This document shows positions 17,402 to 28,765 of a DNA stretch of 64,000 bases, piece by piece (position 1 is the first letter of the stretch; each line of letters opens with the position of its first letter). The position numbers and the translations under genes were made by a program. Below the pieces are notes generated by a model, which worked only from the letters and a program-made list of their open reading frames with translations, made no database searches and was not told the DNA's origin. Source of the stretch: Stenotrophomonas rhizophila (GTDB taxonomy: Bacteria > Pseudomonadota > Gammaproteobacteria > Xanthomonadales > Xanthomonadaceae). The stretch is from NCBI RefSeq assembly GCF_001704155.1, contig NZ_CP016294.1, positions 2,911,501 to 2,975,500 on the forward strand, given 5' to 3'.

Positions 17402-18865
17402 TCAGGCGAGATGCGCAAAAGCCTGCTGGCACCACACCATGATCGGGTTCCAGGCCAGGCCGAGCGCCAGCAGCGCCAGGGCATTCACGCCCAGCACCAC
17501 GCCCAGCACGCGGTCGTTGTTGGCCGGCAGCGGCTCGCCCACCGGCTCATCGAAGTACATGACCTTGATGACGCGCAGGTAGTAGAAGCAACCGATCACC
17601 GCACAGATCACGCCCAGGATGGCCAGCCACAGCATGCCGCCGTTGATGGCCGCGCCCAGCACCGCCAGCTTGGTCCAGAAGCCCAGGAACGGCGGGATGC
17701 CGGCCATCGACGCCATGATGCACAGGACCAGGCCCGCCATCCACGGGTTGCGGGCGTTCAGGCCCTTCAGGTCGTCGATCTTCTCTGCTTCGAAGCCGTT
17801 GCGCGACAGCGCGATGATCGCGCCGAAACCGGCAGTGGACATGATCGCGTAGCTCAGGGCGTAGAACAGCGCCGCCGCATAGCCACGCTCGCCGCCACCG
17901 GCAATGCCGAGCAGCAGGAAGCCGATGTGCGACACGGTCGAGTACGCCAGCATGCGCTTGAGGTTGCTCTGCGCGATCGCCATCAGGTTGCCGACCACCA
18001 GCGACAGCGCGGCCAGGCCACCAATCAGGTACTTCCATTCGTCCGACAGCGGGCCCACGCCCACTTCCAGCAGGCGGTAGGCCATGCCGAACGCGGCCAG
18101 CTTCGGGGCCGAGCTGATGAACAGCGCAACCGGTGCCGGGGCACCCTGGTACACGTCGGGCAGCCACATGTGGAACGGCGCCGCACCCAGCTTGAAGGCC
18201 ACGCCGGCGATCATGAACACCGCGCCGGTCAGCAGCAGCATCTTCTCGTCGGAGTTCGGGATGGCCGCGTTGATGGCATCCAGGTGCAGCGAACCGGTGG
18301 CGCCGTAGACCAGCGACATGCCGTACAGCAGCAGGCCCGAGGCCAGCGAACCCAGCACGATGTACTTCATCGCCGCTTCGGTGGCCAGGCCGTTGTCACG
18401 GTTGCTGGCGACCAGCGCATAGGAGCACAGCGCCAGCAGTTCCAGGCCCAGGTAGACCATCAGCAGGCTGCCGGCCGAGACCAGGATCATCATGCCGGAG
18501 GTGGCGAACAGGATCAGTACCGGGATTTCGCCCTGGAACAGATCGCGTTCGCGCAGATAGCTCCAGCCATAGACCAGGGTCAGCCCGCTGCAGAGCACGA
18601 TCACGGCCTTCATGACGTCGGCTGCGGTATCGCGGACGAACATGCCGTGGAAGACCTCGCCCTGCCCGCCCACGCCGGTGGCGAGCATGAACAGCACGAC
18701 CGCCAGTGCAGCGACCGAGAACAGGTGGGTCCAGATCTTGTTCTGCTTGCTGATGAACAGATCGAGGATCAACAGGGTGAACGCGCTGCCGATCAGCACC
18801 AGCTCCGGAGCGAGCGGCGGCAGGTCAGCGGCGGTCAGTGGCAACAGCGGCGAGGTGGTCATCAT
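17402..18865 (-). CDS. nuoN: NADH-quinone oxidoreductase subunit N
   Basis: NuoN is one of the three antiporter-like proton-pumping membrane subunits of respiratory complex I. The roughly 487-residue protein has about 14 hydrophobic segments. It shows the family landmarks 'GLELLALCSYALVA', 'FKLGAAPFHMWLPDVYQGAP' and 'AYSTVSHIGFLLLG', with the transmembrane Lys/Glu residues needed for proton transfer. It is the last gene of the nuo operon, 9 bases after nuoM. ATG at 18865 or 18862 is the start; the TTG just before them is less likely. Confidence 0.97.
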   Translation of the reverse strand: MMTTSPLLPLTAADLPPLAPELVLIGSAFTLLILDLFISKQNKIWTHLFSVAALAVVLFMLATGVGGQGEVFHGMFVRDTAADVMKAVIVLCSGLTLVYGWSYLRERDLFQGEIPVLILFATSGMMILVSAGSLLMVYLGLELLALCSYALVASNRDNGLATEAAMKYIVLGSLASGLLLYGMSLVYGATGSLHLDAINAAIPNSDEKMLLLTGAVFMIAGVAFKLGAAPFHMWLPDVYQGAPAPVALFISSAPKLAAFGMAYRLLEVGVGPLSDEWKYLIGGLAALSLVVGNLMAIAQSNLKRMLAYSTVSHIGFLLLGIAGGGERGYAAALFYALSYAIMSTAGFGAIIALSRNGFEAEKIDDLKGLNARNPWMAGLVLCIMASMAGIPPFLGFWTKLAVLGAAINGGMLWLAILGVICAVIGCFYYLRVIKVMYFDEPVGEPLPANNDRVLGVVLGVNALALLALGLAWNPIMVWCQQAFAHLA

Positions 18866-18877
18866 CAAATCCTGGAA

Positions 18878-20386
18878 TTACAGCAACTTGCTGGATGCGA
18901 TCTGCATCGCCAGCTTCGCGATCGAGGGTTCCATCAGGTCGGTCAGCGGCTTGGGATACAGACCCAGCGCCAGCGTACCCACGGCGAACACACCCAACAC
19001 CAGCCATTCACGGCCGTTGATGTCCTTCAGTTCGGCCACATGCGCGTTGGCCACTTCGCCGAAGAACACGCGCTTGTACAGCCACAGCGTGTAGGCAGCA
19101 GTGATGACCAGCGTGGTTGCGGCGGCCAGGGCCAGCCACGGATTACGCTGGAAGCTGGCCATGATGATCATGAACTCGCCCACGAAACCGCTGGTGCCCG
19201 GCAGGCCGGCATTGGCCATGAAGAACAGCATGGCGAAGGTGGCGAACCACGGCATCACGTTGACCACGCCGCCGTAATCGGCGATGCGGCGGCTGTGCAT
19301 GCGGTCGTACAGCACGCCCACGCAGGAGAACATCGCGCCGGACACGAAGCCGTGCGAGACCATCTGCACCATCGCGCCCTGCAGGCCCAGGCGGGCTGCA
19401 TCGGCATTGCCGGCATCACGCACCAGCCACAGGGCAATGAAGGTGCCCAGGGTGACAAAGCCCATGTGCGCGATCGAAGAATAGGCGATCAGCTTCTTCA
19501 TGTCGTCCTGGACCAGGGCGACCAGGCCGACGTAGATCACCGCGATCAGCGACAGCGCGATGACCAGCCATGCCCATTCCTGCGAAGCATCCGGCACGAT
19601 CGGCAGGTTGAAGCGCAGGAAGCCGTAGCCACCGATCTTCAGGGCGATGGCGGCCAGGATCACCGAACCGGCGGTCGGCGCTTCCACGTGGGCGTCCGGC
19701 AGCCAGGTGTGGACCGGGAACATCGGCACCTTGACTGCGAAGGCGATCAGGAAGGCGAAGAAGATCCAGGTCTGCTCCTGGGCCGACAGCTGCAGCTGGT
19801 ACAGGTCCGCCAGCTGGAAGCTGCCGCCCTTCAGGTACAGGTAGATCAGCGCCACCAGCATCAGCACCGAGCCGAGGAAGGTGTACAGGAAGAACTTCAG
19901 CGCGGCGTAGATGCGGCGCGGGCCGCCCCAGACACCGATGATGAGGAACATCGGGATCAGCATCGCTTCGAAGAACACGTAGAACAGCATCGCGTCGGTC
20001 GCAGCGAAGATGCCCACGGTGACGCCTTCCAGGATCAGGAAGGCGGCCACGTACTGGTTGACCCGCTTGTCGATGGCGCTCCAGGCACCGATCAGCGCCA
20101 GCACCGAGACCAGGGTGGTCAGCAGGATCAGCGCAATGGCGATGCCATCCACGCCCAGGTTGTAGCCGATGTCGTAGGCCGGGATCCAGGCGCGGGTCTC
20201 GACGAACTGCAGTGCGTCGTTGGCCACGTCGTAGCCGCTGAGCAGCGACAGGCTGATCACGAAGGTCAGTACCGCCACGCCCAGCGACGCCCAACGGGCG
20301 GTCTGCGCATCACGGATGGCAAGGATCAAGGCACCGCCGAGGATCGGCAGCCAGATGAGAACACTGAGTAGAGGCCAGTTCGACAC
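18878..20386 (-). CDS. nuoM: NADH-quinone oxidoreductase subunit M
   Basis: NuoM is the second antiporter-like proton-pumping subunit of complex I. The 502-residue protein is hydrophobic throughout. Its typical motifs are 'MLFYVFFEAMLIPMFLIIG', 'KVPMFPVHTWLPDAHVEAPT' and 'YSSIAHMGFVTLG'. The start is GTG, 23 bases downstream of nuoL. Confidence 0.98.
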   Translation of the reverse strand: MSNWPLLSVLIWLPILGGALILAIRDAQTARWASLGVAVLTFVISLSLLSGYDVANDALQFVETRAWIPAYDIGYNLGVDGIAIALILLTTLVSVLALIGAWSAIDKRVNQYVAAFLILEGVTVGIFAATDAMLFYVFFEAMLIPMFLIIGVWGGPRRIYAALKFFLYTFLGSVLMLVALIYLYLKGGSFQLADLYQLQLSAQEQTWIFFAFLIAFAVKVPMFPVHTWLPDAHVEAPTAGSVILAAIALKIGGYGFLRFNLPIVPDASQEWAWLVIALSLIAVIYVGLVALVQDDMKKLIAYSSIAHMGFVTLGTFIALWLVRDAGNADAARLGLQGAMVQMVSHGFVSGAMFSCVGVLYDRMHSRRIADYGGVVNVMPWFATFAMLFFMANAGLPGTSGFVGEFMIIMASFQRNPWLALAAATTLVITAAYTLWLYKRVFFGEVANAHVAELKDINGREWLVLGVFAVGTLALGLYPKPLTDLMEPSIAKLAMQIASSKLL

Positions 20387-20409
20387 GTCTTCTTATTCCG
20401 TACAGGTCA

Positions 20410-22626
20410 TCAACGCAGGTAATGCATCAGGACGCCCAGGAGGGCAATCAGGCCGATGATCATCGCGAAGGCGTAGTGATAGAGGAAACCGGATTGGGTG
20501 CGACGCAGCAGGTTGGCCGCCAGATCGATCAGGCGTGCCGAACCGTTGACCACCACACCATCGACGATGTTCGTGTCGATCGCGCGCGAAACCTTGCCCA
20601 GCTTGATGCCGCCACCGGCGAAACCGCCGATCCAGAGCTTGTCGAACCCGTACTTGTTCTCCAGCACCGACACCAGCGGCGCAAAGGTCTTGCGCGACTT
20701 CGTGGCCAGTTCCGGCTTCCACAGGTAGAACAGGGCCGCCAGCAGGAAGCCTGCCACGGTCAGGAAGAAGGCCGGAGCCATCATGCCGTGCAGGGCGAAC
20801 GCCACCGGACCATGGAACTCTTCAGCCAGGGCACCAATGGTGTTGCGTGCCGGGTCGTAGAAATCGACCACGCCGGTGAAGAACGAATGCACCTGGCCCG
20901 GGATGCCGTGCTCGGCATGGTGGCCGGCCCAGTCGGTGCCGTACAGCATCGGACCGATGCTGAAGAAACCGATGAAGATGGACGGGATCGCCAGCAGGAT
21001 CAGCGGCAGCGTCACCACCCACGGGGTTTCGTGCGGCTCATGCGGACCGTGGCCATGGCCGTGGTCGTCATGGTGCGCGTCGCCGTGGTGGGCGTCGGCA
21101 TGATGGGCATCTGCATGCGCATCAGCGGCATGGTGATCGTCATGGGCATGGCCATGCGTGTGGTCATCATGCGCGTCGCGGAAGCGCTCCTTGCCATGGA
21201 AGGTCAGGAACAGCAGGCGGAAGCTGTAGAAGCTGGTGACGATCACGCCACCCAGCACGGCCCAGTAGCCATAGGTCGCCACCCAGCTCGACGACACGTG
21301 CGCGTGGTGCTGCGCGGCCTCGATGATGGTGTCCTTGGAGTAGAAGCCGGAGAAGAACGGCGTACCGACCAGGGCCAGGGTGCCGATCCACATGGTGATG
21401 AAGGTGATCGGCATGTACTTGCGCAGGCCGCCCATCTTGCGCATGTCCTGCTCGTGGTGCATGGCGATGATCACCGAGCCCGCGCCGAGGAACAGCAGCG
21501 CCTTGAAGAAGGCGTGGGTCATCAGGTGGAACACGGCTGCCGAGTAGGCCGACACGCCCAGCGCCACGGTCATGTAACCCAGCTGGGACAGCGTGGAGTA
21601 CGCGACGACGCGCTTGATGTCGTTCTGCACGATACCGATCAGACCGGTGAAGAACGCGGTGGTGGCACCGATGAACAGCACGAAGTTCAGCGCGGTCTGC
21701 GACAGCTCGAACAGCGGCGACATGCGGGTGACCATGAAGATGCCCGCGGTGACCATCGTCGCGGCGTGGATCAGCGCCGAGATCGGAGTCGGGCCTTCCA
21801 TCGAGTCCGGCAGCCACACGTGCAGCGGAACCTGGGCCGACTTGCCCATGGCGCCGATGAACAGGCAGATGCAGATGATGGTGGCGGTCGCCCAGATGAC
21901 CGGTGCCTCGGTGATCTGGATGGAGCTGCCAAACAGGCTGATCGCACCGGACCACACCTGGATGTGCGAGTACTGGCTGTTGACCAGCATGTCCGAGGCA
22001 TTGGCGAACACGGTGGCGTAGTCCAGCGAACCGAACACCCACAGCACGCCGGCAATACCCAGGATGAAGCCGAAGTCACCCACGCGGTTGACCAGGAACG
22101 CCTTCATGTTGGCGAAGATCGCAGTCGGGCGCTTGAACCAGAAGCCGATCAGCAGGTACGACACCAGGCCCACTGCTTCCCAGCCGAAGAACAGCTGCAG
22201 GAAGTTGTTGCTCATCACCAGGGTGAGCATCGAGAAGGTGAACAGCGAGATGTAGCTGAAGAAACGCTGGTAGCCCGGGTCATCCTGCATGTACCCGATG
22301 GTGTACACGTGGACCAGGAAGGACACGAAGGTGACCACGACCATCATCATCGCGGTCAGCTTGTCGATCATGAAACCGACATGCGCCGAATACTGGCCGA
22401 CCTCGAAGAAGGTGTAGACGTTCTGGTTGAACGGCTGCGCGCCGCCCCACAGCAGCTGGTAGAACACGTAGCTGGACAGCACGCAGCTGACCGCGACACC
22501 CAGGATGGTGACGGTCTGCGCGCCGATGCGCCCTACCTGACGACCGAACAGGCCAGCGATGATGCTGCCGACCAGCGGTGCAAGCACCACGGCGATCAAC
22601 AGACTCTTGGAGAGAGTAATTTCCAT
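20410..22626 (-). CDS. nuoL: NADH-quinone oxidoreductase subunit L with histidine-rich insertion
   Basis: NuoL is the most distal proton-pumping subunit of complex I; its long lateral helix braces the membrane arm. The 738-residue protein is longer than E. coli NuoL (about 613). Core motifs are present ('FFGWEAVGLVSYLLIGFW', 'KSAQVPLHVWLPDSMEGPTP', 'AYSTLSQLGYMTVALG'). Part of the extra length is a segment at about residues 480-530 (DNA roughly 21030-21185) made mostly of His, Asp, Ala and Gly, with roughly 19 His in under 50 residues. It is in frame and sits in a loop between hydrophobic segments, so it is a real insertion rather than an error; metal binding is possible. Confidence 0.97.
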   Translation of the reverse strand: MEITLSKSLLIAVVLAPLVGSIIAGLFGRQVGRIGAQTVTILGVAVSCVLSSYVFYQLLWGGAQPFNQNVYTFFEVGQYSAHVGFMIDKLTAMMMVVVTFVSFLVHVYTIGYMQDDPGYQRFFSYISLFTFSMLTLVMSNNFLQLFFGWEAVGLVSYLLIGFWFKRPTAIFANMKAFLVNRVGDFGFILGIAGVLWVFGSLDYATVFANASDMLVNSQYSHIQVWSGAISLFGSSIQITEAPVIWATATIICICLFIGAMGKSAQVPLHVWLPDSMEGPTPISALIHAATMVTAGIFMVTRMSPLFELSQTALNFVLFIGATTAFFTGLIGIVQNDIKRVVAYSTLSQLGYMTVALGVSAYSAAVFHLMTHAFFKALLFLGAGSVIIAMHHEQDMRKMGGLRKYMPITFITMWIGTLALVGTPFFSGFYSKDTIIEAAQHHAHVSSSWVATYGYWAVLGGVIVTSFYSFRLLFLTFHGKERFRDAHDDHTHGHAHDDHHAADAHADAHHADAHHGDAHHDDHGHGHGPHEPHETPWVVTLPLILLAIPSIFIGFFSIGPMLYGTDWAGHHAEHGIPGQVHSFFTGVVDFYDPARNTIGALAEEFHGPVAFALHGMMAPAFFLTVAGFLLAALFYLWKPELATKSRKTFAPLVSVLENKYGFDKLWIGGFAGGGIKLGKVSRAIDTNIVDGVVVNGSARLIDLAANLLRRTQSGFLYHYAFAMIIGLIALLGVLMHYLR

Positions 22627-22633
22627 CTACGGA

Positions 22634-22939
22634 TCAGCCCTTCAGCGAATCGACTTCGCCGACATTGATGGTGCGGCGGGTACGGAACAGGGTTACCAGG
22701 ATCGCGAGGCCGATCGCGGCCTCGGCCGCGGCCACGGTGAGGATGAAGAACACGAACAGCTGCCCGGCCGTGTCGCCCATTTCGCGCGAGAACCCGACGA
22801 AGTTGATGTTCACCGACAGCAGCATCAGTTCGATGGACATCAACAGCACGATGATGTTCTTGCGGTTGAGGAAGATGCCGGCAAGGCTGATGCAGAACAG
22901 CAGCGCGCCGAGTGCCAGGATATGACCGAGGGTGATCAC
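22634..22939 (-). CDS. nuoK: NADH-quinone oxidoreductase subunit K
   Basis: The 101-residue subunit has three transmembrane helices and carries the conserved membrane Glu residues ([14 protein letters not shown] and the [10 protein letters not shown] helix) of the proton path next to the quinone site. The GTG start overlaps the nuoJ stop as GTGA, so the two are translationally coupled. Confidence 0.98.
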   Translation of the reverse strand: MITLGHILALGALLFCISLAGIFLNRKNIIVLLMSIELMLLSVNINFVGFSREMGDTAGQLFVFFILTVAAAEAAIGLAILVTLFRTRRTINVGEVDSLKG

Positions 22940-23595
22940 GGGGCAGCCTCCTCGTTGCTGGACGGCTTGGTGTTGGTGTGGACCACCGGGGTTTCCGACG
23001 CCATCTTGACCACGCGCAGGCGATCGCGGCCCTTGACCATGGTCTGCTCGGTCGGGTTCTGGGTCTTCAGGCCCGTGCGGCGACGCAGGGTCAGCATCAC
23101 GGCGGCGACCACGGCCACGGTCAGGATGACGGCGGCGAACTCGAACGGCAGCAGGTATTCGGTGAACAGGCTGCGTGCCAGCCAGGTGATGTTGGAGCTG
23201 TCGGCGGCCAGCGCGGCGGCGTTGTCGGCCGGCAGCGGGTTGACCGCCCTGCCCTTCACGCCGATCAGGATCAGCATCTGCACCAGCATGGTGACCGCGA
23301 CCACCAGGCCGAGCGGCAGGTAACGGACCCAGCCTTCGCGCAGGTTGGAGGCGTCGATGTCGAGCATCATCACCACGAACAGGAACAGCACCATCACCGC
23401 GCCGACGTAGACCAGCACCAGCGCCACGCCGAGGAATTCAGCCCCGACCAGGATCCAGATGCAGGCCACGGAGAAGAAGGTCAGGATCAGGCACAGCACG
23501 GCGTAGACCGGATTGCGCACGCTGATCACCGCCGCAGCGGAAATGCCCGCCACGATGGAGAAGACCCAGAAGAAGATATTTACCCAATCCATCAT
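22936..23595 (-). CDS. nuoJ: NADH-quinone oxidoreductase subunit J
   Basis: The 219-residue membrane subunit has five helices; the third, with '[21 protein letters not shown]', is the pi-bulge helix that moves during coupling. A polar tail of about 45 residues ends the protein. It starts [13 protein letters not shown], 6 bases after nuoI. Confidence 0.97.
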   Translation of the reverse strand: MMDWVNIFFWVFSIVAGISAAAVISVRNPVYAVLCLILTFFSVACIWILVGAEFLGVALVLVYVGAVMVLFLFVVMMLDIDASNLREGWVRYLPLGLVVAVTMLVQMLILIGVKGRAVNPLPADNAAALAADSSNITWLARSLFTEYLLPFEFAAVILTVAVVAAVMLTLRRRTGLKTQNPTEQTMVKGRDRLRVVKMASETPVVHTNTKPSSNEEAAP

Positions 23596-23601
23596 TCAAC
23601 C

Positions 23602-24090
23602 TCAGCGGAAAGCGGCATCGGCGGCACGACGCTCGGCGATTTCGGCTTCAAGCCGATCACCGATGGCCAGCAGCTGCGGCTTGGTAACGATGTTTTCGCC
23701 ACGGTTCTCGAAGTGGTACTCGAGAATATGGGTCTCGACGATCGAGTCCACCGGGCAGCTTTCTTCACAGAAGCCGCAGAAGATGCACTTGAACAGATCG
23801 ATGTCGTAGCGGGTGGTACGGCGGGTGCCGTCTTCGCGCTTGGCCGAATCGATGGTGATGGCCAGCGCCGGGCACACCGCTTCGCACAGCTTGCAGGCGA
23901 TGCAGCGCTCTTCCCCGTTGGGGTAGCGGCGCAGCGCATGCAGGCCACGGAATCGCGGCGACTGCGGGAACTTCTCCATCGGGTACATCAGCGTGTACTT
24001 GGGCTTGAACGTGTACTTCAGGGTCAGCCACAGACCGCCGAGCAGCTCGAGCAGGAGCAGGCTTTTGAAGTAATGGGTAATTCGATTCAT
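23602..24090 (-). CDS. nuoI: NADH-quinone oxidoreductase subunit I (2 x [4Fe-4S])
   Basis: The 162-residue ferredoxin-like subunit passes electrons toward the terminal cluster N2. Its two cluster motifs are visible as [12 protein letters not shown] and [12 protein letters not shown]. The ATG at 24090 was chosen; a GTG immediately before it (24093) abuts the nuoH stop. The N-terminal amphipathic helix ([14 protein letters not shown]) lies on the membrane. Confidence 0.98.
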   Translation of the reverse strand: MNRITHYFKSLLLLELLGGLWLTLKYTFKPKYTLMYPMEKFPQSPRFRGLHALRRYPNGEERCIACKLCEAVCPALAITIDSAKREDGTRRTTRYDIDLFKCIFCGFCEESCPVDSIVETHILEYHFENRGENIVTKPQLLAIGDRLEAEIAERRAADAAFR

Positions 24091-24093
24091 CAC

Positions 24094-25185
24094 TTAGACG
24101 CCCTTCTGGATCACGCCGTAGAACACCATCACAGCCGTTACCGCAATCCACGCGATGGTGAGCGGGATGAAGACCTTCCAGCCCAGACGCATGATCTGGT
24201 CATAACGGAAACGCGGGAAGCTGGCACGGAACCAGATGTAGGCGCTGGCGAAGAAGAACACCTTCAACAGCAGCCACGGGGCACCGCCCTTCCAGATCCA
24301 GTCGATCCACGGCGAGATGTCCGCCGTGATCCAGCCCTGGAACGGGCTCAGCCAACCGCCGAGGAAGAAGATCGAGATCAGGAAGCTGATCAGGATCATG
24401 TTGGCGTATTCGGCCAGGAAGAACAGCGCGAACGCACCACCGGAGTACTCGACCATGTGGCCGGCGACGATTTCCGATTCACCTTCCACCACGTCGAACG
24501 GCGCGCGGTTGGTTTCGGCAACGCCGGACACCCAGTACACGATGAACAGCGGGAACAGCGGAATCAGGAACCAGTCGAAGAAGCCGGAGTTGCCGGCCTG
24601 CGCCATCACGATGCCGCTCAGGTTCAGGCTGCCGGCAGCGATCATCACGCCAACCAGGGCAAAGCCCATGGCGATTTCGTAACTGATCATCTGCGCCGAG
24701 GCGCGCATGGCACCCAGGAAGGCGTACTTGGAGTTGGACGCCCAACCGGCCAGGATGATGCCGTACACGCCCAGCGAGGTCATCGCCAGCAGGTACAGCA
24801 GGCCGGCGTTGGCGTTGGACAGCACCACCTGTGCATCGAAGGGCACCACCGACCAGGCCGCGAAGGCCGGTGCCAGGGTGATCAGCGGCGCCAGCACGAA
24901 CATCGCCTTGTGCGAGCTCGCCGGCTGGATGATCTCCTTGAACAGCAGCTTGAAGACGTCGGCGAAGGCCTGGAAGATGCCCATGCCCACGTACATCGGG
25001 CCGTGGCGGACGTGCATCCAGCCGATCAGCTTGCGTTCCCAGACCACGAAGAATGCCACCGCGATGATCACCGGCATGGCGATCACCAGGATCTTCAGCA
25101 CGATCCACAGCAGCGCGCCAATCTCACCCAGGCCCAGGAGCCATTGGTGGAGCGGGTCGACCGCGTTCAACAGCAATTCGTTCAT
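24094..25185 (-). CDS. nuoH: NADH-quinone oxidoreductase subunit H
   Basis: The 363-residue membrane subunit forms much of the quinone chamber and links the two arms of complex I. It has eight or more hydrophobic helices and the conserved '[14 protein letters not shown]' and '[18 protein letters not shown]' loops, the latter rich in the acidic residues of the E-channel. Its start overlaps the nuoG stop as ATGA. Confidence 0.98.
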   Translation of the reverse strand: MNELLLNAVDPLHQWLLGLGEIGALLWIVLKILVIAMPVIIAVAFFVVWERKLIGWMHVRHGPMYVGMGIFQAFADVFKLLFKEIIQPASSHKAMFVLAPLITLAPAFAAWSVVPFDAQVVLSNANAGLLYLLAMTSLGVYGIILAGWASNSKYAFLGAMRASAQMISYEIAMGFALVGVMIAAGSLNLSGIVMAQAGNSGFFDWFLIPLFPLFIVYWVSGVAETNRAPFDVVEGESEIVAGHMVEYSGGAFALFFLAEYANMILISFLISIFFLGGWLSPFQGWITADISPWIDWIWKGGAPWLLLKVFFFASAYIWFRASFPRFRYDQIMRLGWKVFIPLTIAWIAVTAVMVFYGVIQKGV

Positions 25186-27425
25186 GCAGCCACCACCGTT
25201 ACGCGTGCGGCACCCAGCGGTGCGGTTGCACCGTGGCCCGATTCAATCCAGACCGAGCCCGCGGCGACGCGGGCGTCGACCACCACCGGCAGCGTGGCGC
25301 GACCGGCATCGGTGCCGACCTTGGCCATCTGCCCTTCGACCAGCTGCAGGCGTGCGGCGTCATCGGCATTGAGCACGATGCGCGGCGCGGCGTTGAGCGG
25401 GTGCGACTGCAGCGCCTGGGCGCGACGGACCACCGCATCGGTGCGGTAGATCGCAGCAGTGGACGCCACTTCCAGGCCATCGCCGGCCACCGGCGTTGCC
25501 GCCGAGGTGGACACGGTGACGCTGACCGGAGCCAGGCTGGCACGCAGGCCGGCCAGGTCGGTGAACTCGAAACCGGCCAGGGCCAGTTCGCCGCCCAGTG
25601 CACGCAGCACGCGCCAGCCTTCACGGGCCTCGCCCGGCAGCTTGCCGCCGGCACGGGCCGACTGCTCGCGACCATCGAGGTTGGTCAGGGTGGCGTCGAT
25701 TTCCGGCAGCGCGCCAATCGGCAGGATCACATCGGCCACATCGCGGGTCGAGGCGCAGGCGAACTGGCTGAACGCCACCACCTGGGCACCGGCCAGCGCC
25801 TTGCGGGCGGCGGCGGTATCGGCGAAATCCAGGCCCGGCTCGATGCCGTACAGGGCATAGGCCTTGCGCGGCTGGGCCAGCATGGCGTTGACGTCCTTGC
25901 CGGCCGGCAGCACGCCGGCGTGGGTCAGACCCACGGCATTGGCGCCCTGCGGGATGCGGCACAGCTTGGCACCGGTGGCGGCGGCGAAATCACGCGCGGC
26001 AGCGCGGATCGCGGCGGCCTGCGGGTGGTTTTCGGCGATGCCACCGACGATCAGCACGGCAGTGCCGGTCACGGCCTGGCGCAGGTCGGCGTTGCCCAGG
26101 GCCTCGACGAACTTCGACGGGGCCACGATCTGCTTGCCGGCCAGCTTGAAGGCGAAATCGAAATCGACCGGGTTGATCGCGTGGATCTTCGCGTTGCGCG
26201 TGGTCTGCGCCTTGCGCAGGCGGGCGTGCAGCAGCGGCAGCTCGTGGCGGATGTTGCTGCCGAGCACGACAATGCTGTCGGCGCCTTCGATCTCGGCCAG
26301 CGACAGGCCGAAGATCTCGGCAGTGGCGGCGTCGGAGAAGTCGCGGTTGTTGATGCGGTGGTCGATGTTGCCGGTGCCCAGGCCGCTGGCGAGACGGGCC
26401 AGCAGGGCGCCCTCCTCGTTCGAGGCCGACGGGTGCACCAGCACGCCGAGGTCGTCGCCCTTGTTGGCCGACAGGATCTCGCGGGCAGCGGCCAGGCCTT
26501 CAGCCCAGCTCACTTCCTGCCATTCGCCGTTGACCTTGCGCAGCGGCTTGACGGCGCGGTCGGCGCTGTACAGGCCCTGGTGCGAATAACGGTCGCGGTC
26601 GGACAGCCAGCATTCGTTAACCAGTTCGTTGTCGCGCGGCACCGAACGCAGCACTTCGCCGCGGCGAACGTGCAGGAACAGGTTCGAGCCCATCGCGTCG
26701 TGGTAACCCAGCGATTCGCGCGCGGTCAGCTCCCACGGACGGGCGCGGAACTGGAACACCTTGTTGGTCAGCGCGCCGACCGGGCAGACGTCGACGACGT
26801 TGCCGGACAGCTCGGTGGTCAGCGGCTTGCCGTCGTAGGTGCCGATCTGCAGGTTTTCACCGCGGTACATGCCACCCAGTTCATAGGTACCGGCAACGTC
26901 GGCGGTGAAGCGGACGCAGCGGGTGCACTGGATGCAACGGGTCATTTCGGTGGCGACCAGCGGGCCGATGTCCTCGTCGGGCACCACGCGCTTGCGCTCG
27001 TTGAAGCGGCTCACCGAACGGCCGTAACCGAGCGAGACGTCCTGCAGCTCGCACTCGCCGCCCTGGTCGCAGATCGGGCAGTCCAGCGGGTGGTTGATGA
27101 GCAGGAACTCCATCACCGAACGCTGGAACTTCAGGGCCTTTTCGCTGCGGGTGGCGACCTTCATGCCATCCATCACCGGGGTGGCGCAGGCCGGCGCAGG
27201 CTTGGGCGACTTTTCAACGTCGACCAGGCACATGCGGCAGTTGGCCGCGATCGGCAGCTTCTCGTGGTAGCAGAAGCGCGGGATCGAAATGCCCGCCTTG
27301 TCGGCGGCCTGGATGATCATCGAGCCCTTGGGCACGACCAGGGACTGGCCGTCGATCTCGACGGTCACATGCCCTTCCGGCACGATCGCCGGGGTGCCAC
27401 CAGGATTGTTGGGTTGCGCGCTCAT
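25182..27425 (-). CDS. nuoG: NADH-quinone oxidoreductase subunit G
   Basis: The 747-residue peripheral-arm subunit carries several Fe-S clusters. An N-terminal [2Fe-2S] domain is followed by CxxC-type motifs for [4Fe-4S] clusters ([26 protein letters not shown]). A molybdopterin-oxidoreductase-like C-terminal part follows, as expected for a catalytically silent relative of formate dehydrogenase. It is shorter than E. coli NuoG (about 908). It overlaps the nuoF stop by four bases (ATGA). Confidence 0.97.
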   Translation of the reverse strand: MSAQPNNPGGTPAIVPEGHVTVEIDGQSLVVPKGSMIIQAADKAGISIPRFCYHEKLPIAANCRMCLVDVEKSPKPAPACATPVMDGMKVATRSEKALKFQRSVMEFLLINHPLDCPICDQGGECELQDVSLGYGRSVSRFNERKRVVPDEDIGPLVATEMTRCIQCTRCVRFTADVAGTYELGGMYRGENLQIGTYDGKPLTTELSGNVVDVCPVGALTNKVFQFRARPWELTARESLGYHDAMGSNLFLHVRRGEVLRSVPRDNELVNECWLSDRDRYSHQGLYSADRAVKPLRKVNGEWQEVSWAEGLAAAREILSANKGDDLGVLVHPSASNEEGALLARLASGLGTGNIDHRINNRDFSDAATAEIFGLSLAEIEGADSIVVLGSNIRHELPLLHARLRKAQTTRNAKIHAINPVDFDFAFKLAGKQIVAPSKFVEALGNADLRQAVTGTAVLIVGGIAENHPQAAAIRAAARDFAAATGAKLCRIPQGANAVGLTHAGVLPAGKDVNAMLAQPRKAYALYGIEPGLDFADTAAARKALAGAQVVAFSQFACASTRDVADVILPIGALPEIDATLTNLDGREQSARAGGKLPGEAREGWRVLRALGGELALAGFEFTDLAGLRASLAPVSVTVSTSAATPVAGDGLEVASTAAIYRTDAVVRRAQALQSHPLNAAPRIVLNADDAARLQLVEGQMAKVGTDAGRATLPVVVDARVAAGSVWIESGHGATAPLGAARVTVVAA

Positions 27426-28762
27426 GCGGCGGCTGCCTCCACCTTCTTGCCGTCAACCATCGAATGACCGTTGACGATGTAGTACTCGAATTCGTCCCAG
27501 AACTGGCGCAGGAAGCCCTGGATGGGCCATGCCGCCGCTTCACCGAACGCGCAGATGGTGTGGCCTTCGATCTGGCCGGCCACTGCCTTCAACTGGTGCA
27601 GGTCTTCCATGGTGGCCTTGCCCGCGACGATGCGCTCGAGCACGCGGTGCATCCAGCCGGTGCCTTCACGGCACGGGGTGCACTGACCACAGGATTCCTT
27701 GTGGAAGAACTGGCTGATGCGGCAGGCAAACTTGACGCAGCACACGCTGTCGTCGAGCACCACGATGGCACCCGACCCCAGGCCGGTGCCCAGGGCACGC
27801 AGGGTGTCGTAGTCCATCTGCAGGCCCTTGAGCTCTTCGGCCTTCAGCACCGGCATCGACACGCCGCCCGGCACCGCGCCCTTGAGGGTGCGGCCCGGCT
27901 TGAGGCCGCCGGCCATTTCCAGCAGCTCGTCGAAGGTGGTGCCCAGCGGCACTTCGAAGTTGCCGCCCTGCTGCACGCAACCGGAGACCGAGAAGATCTT
28001 CGGGCCACCGTTCTTGGTCAGGCTCAGGCCCTGGAACCACTCCGGGCCGTTGCGGATGATCGCCGGCACCGAGGCATAGGTCTCGGTGTTGTTGATCGTC
28101 GACGGCTTGCCGTACAGGCCGAAGTTGGCCGGGAACGGCGGCTTGTAGCGCGGCTGGCCCTTCTTGCCTTCCAGCGACTCCATCAGCGCGGTTTCTTCGC
28201 CGCAGATGTAGGCGCCGGCGCCGAGCGCGCCATAGATGTCGATGTCCACGCCGCTGCCGAGGATGTCCTTGCCCAGCCAGCCGTTCGCATACGCGTCGGC
28301 CAGGGCCTGCTCGAAGTTCTCGAACGGCTCGTGGTGGAACTCACCGCGCAGGTAGTTGTAGCCCACGGTGCTGCCGGTGGCGTAGCAGGCGATCGCCATG
28401 CCTTCCACCACCGAATGCGGGTTGTAGCGCAGGATGTCGCGGTCCTTGCAGGTACCCGGCTCGGATTCGTCCGAGTTGCACAGGATGTACTTCTGCATGG
28501 TGCCCTTGGGCATGAAGGACCACTTCAGGCCGGTCGGGAAGCCGGCGCCACCGCGGCCGCGCAGGTTCGACTGCTTGACCATCTCGATGACCTGCTCCGG
28601 CGAGATCTTCTCTTCGAGGATCTTGCGCAGGGCGGCATAACCACCGGTCTTCAGGTAGTTCTCGTACGACCACGGGGTGTCGTAGTGCAAGGTGGTGTAG
28701 ACCACCTGGTGCGGCAGCGGTGCGGGACCGACCGGACCCTGGGGTGCGTGATGATGTGCCAT
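27422..28762 (-). CDS. nuoF: NADH-quinone oxidoreductase subunit F (NADH/FMN site)
   Basis: NuoF binds NADH and FMN and carries cluster N3. The 446-residue protein has the NADH-binding motif [13 protein letters not shown], the FMN-binding '[20 protein letters not shown]' region, and the [4Fe-4S] ligands [10 protein letters not shown] plus 'HTICAFGEA'. It starts 3 bases after nuoE. The His-containing N-terminus ([10 protein letters not shown]) is not typical. Confidence 0.98.
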   Translation of the reverse strand: MAHHHAPQGPVGPAPLPHQVVYTTLHYDTPWSYENYLKTGGYAALRKILEEKISPEQVIEMVKQSNLRGRGGAGFPTGLKWSFMPKGTMQKYILCNSDESEPGTCKDRDILRYNPHSVVEGMAIACYATGSTVGYNYLRGEFHHEPFENFEQALADAYANGWLGKDILGSGVDIDIYGALGAGAYICGEETALMESLEGKKGQPRYKPPFPANFGLYGKPSTINNTETYASVPAIIRNGPEWFQGLSLTKNGGPKIFSVSGCVQQGGNFEVPLGTTFDELLEMAGGLKPGRTLKGAVPGGVSMPVLKAEELKGLQMDYDTLRALGTGLGSGAIVVLDDSVCCVKFACRISQFFHKESCGQCTPCREGTGWMHRVLERIVAGKATMEDLHQLKAVAGQIEGHTICAFGEAAAWPIQGFLRQFWDEFEYYIVNGHSMVDGKKVEAAAA

Positions 28763-28765
28763 GTC

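Noticed and set aside
17300..20371. Plus-strand frame of 1023 codons opposite nuoN and nuoM
   Set aside because: It is antisense to two clear complex I genes and consists of Gln/His/Arg-rich nonsense.
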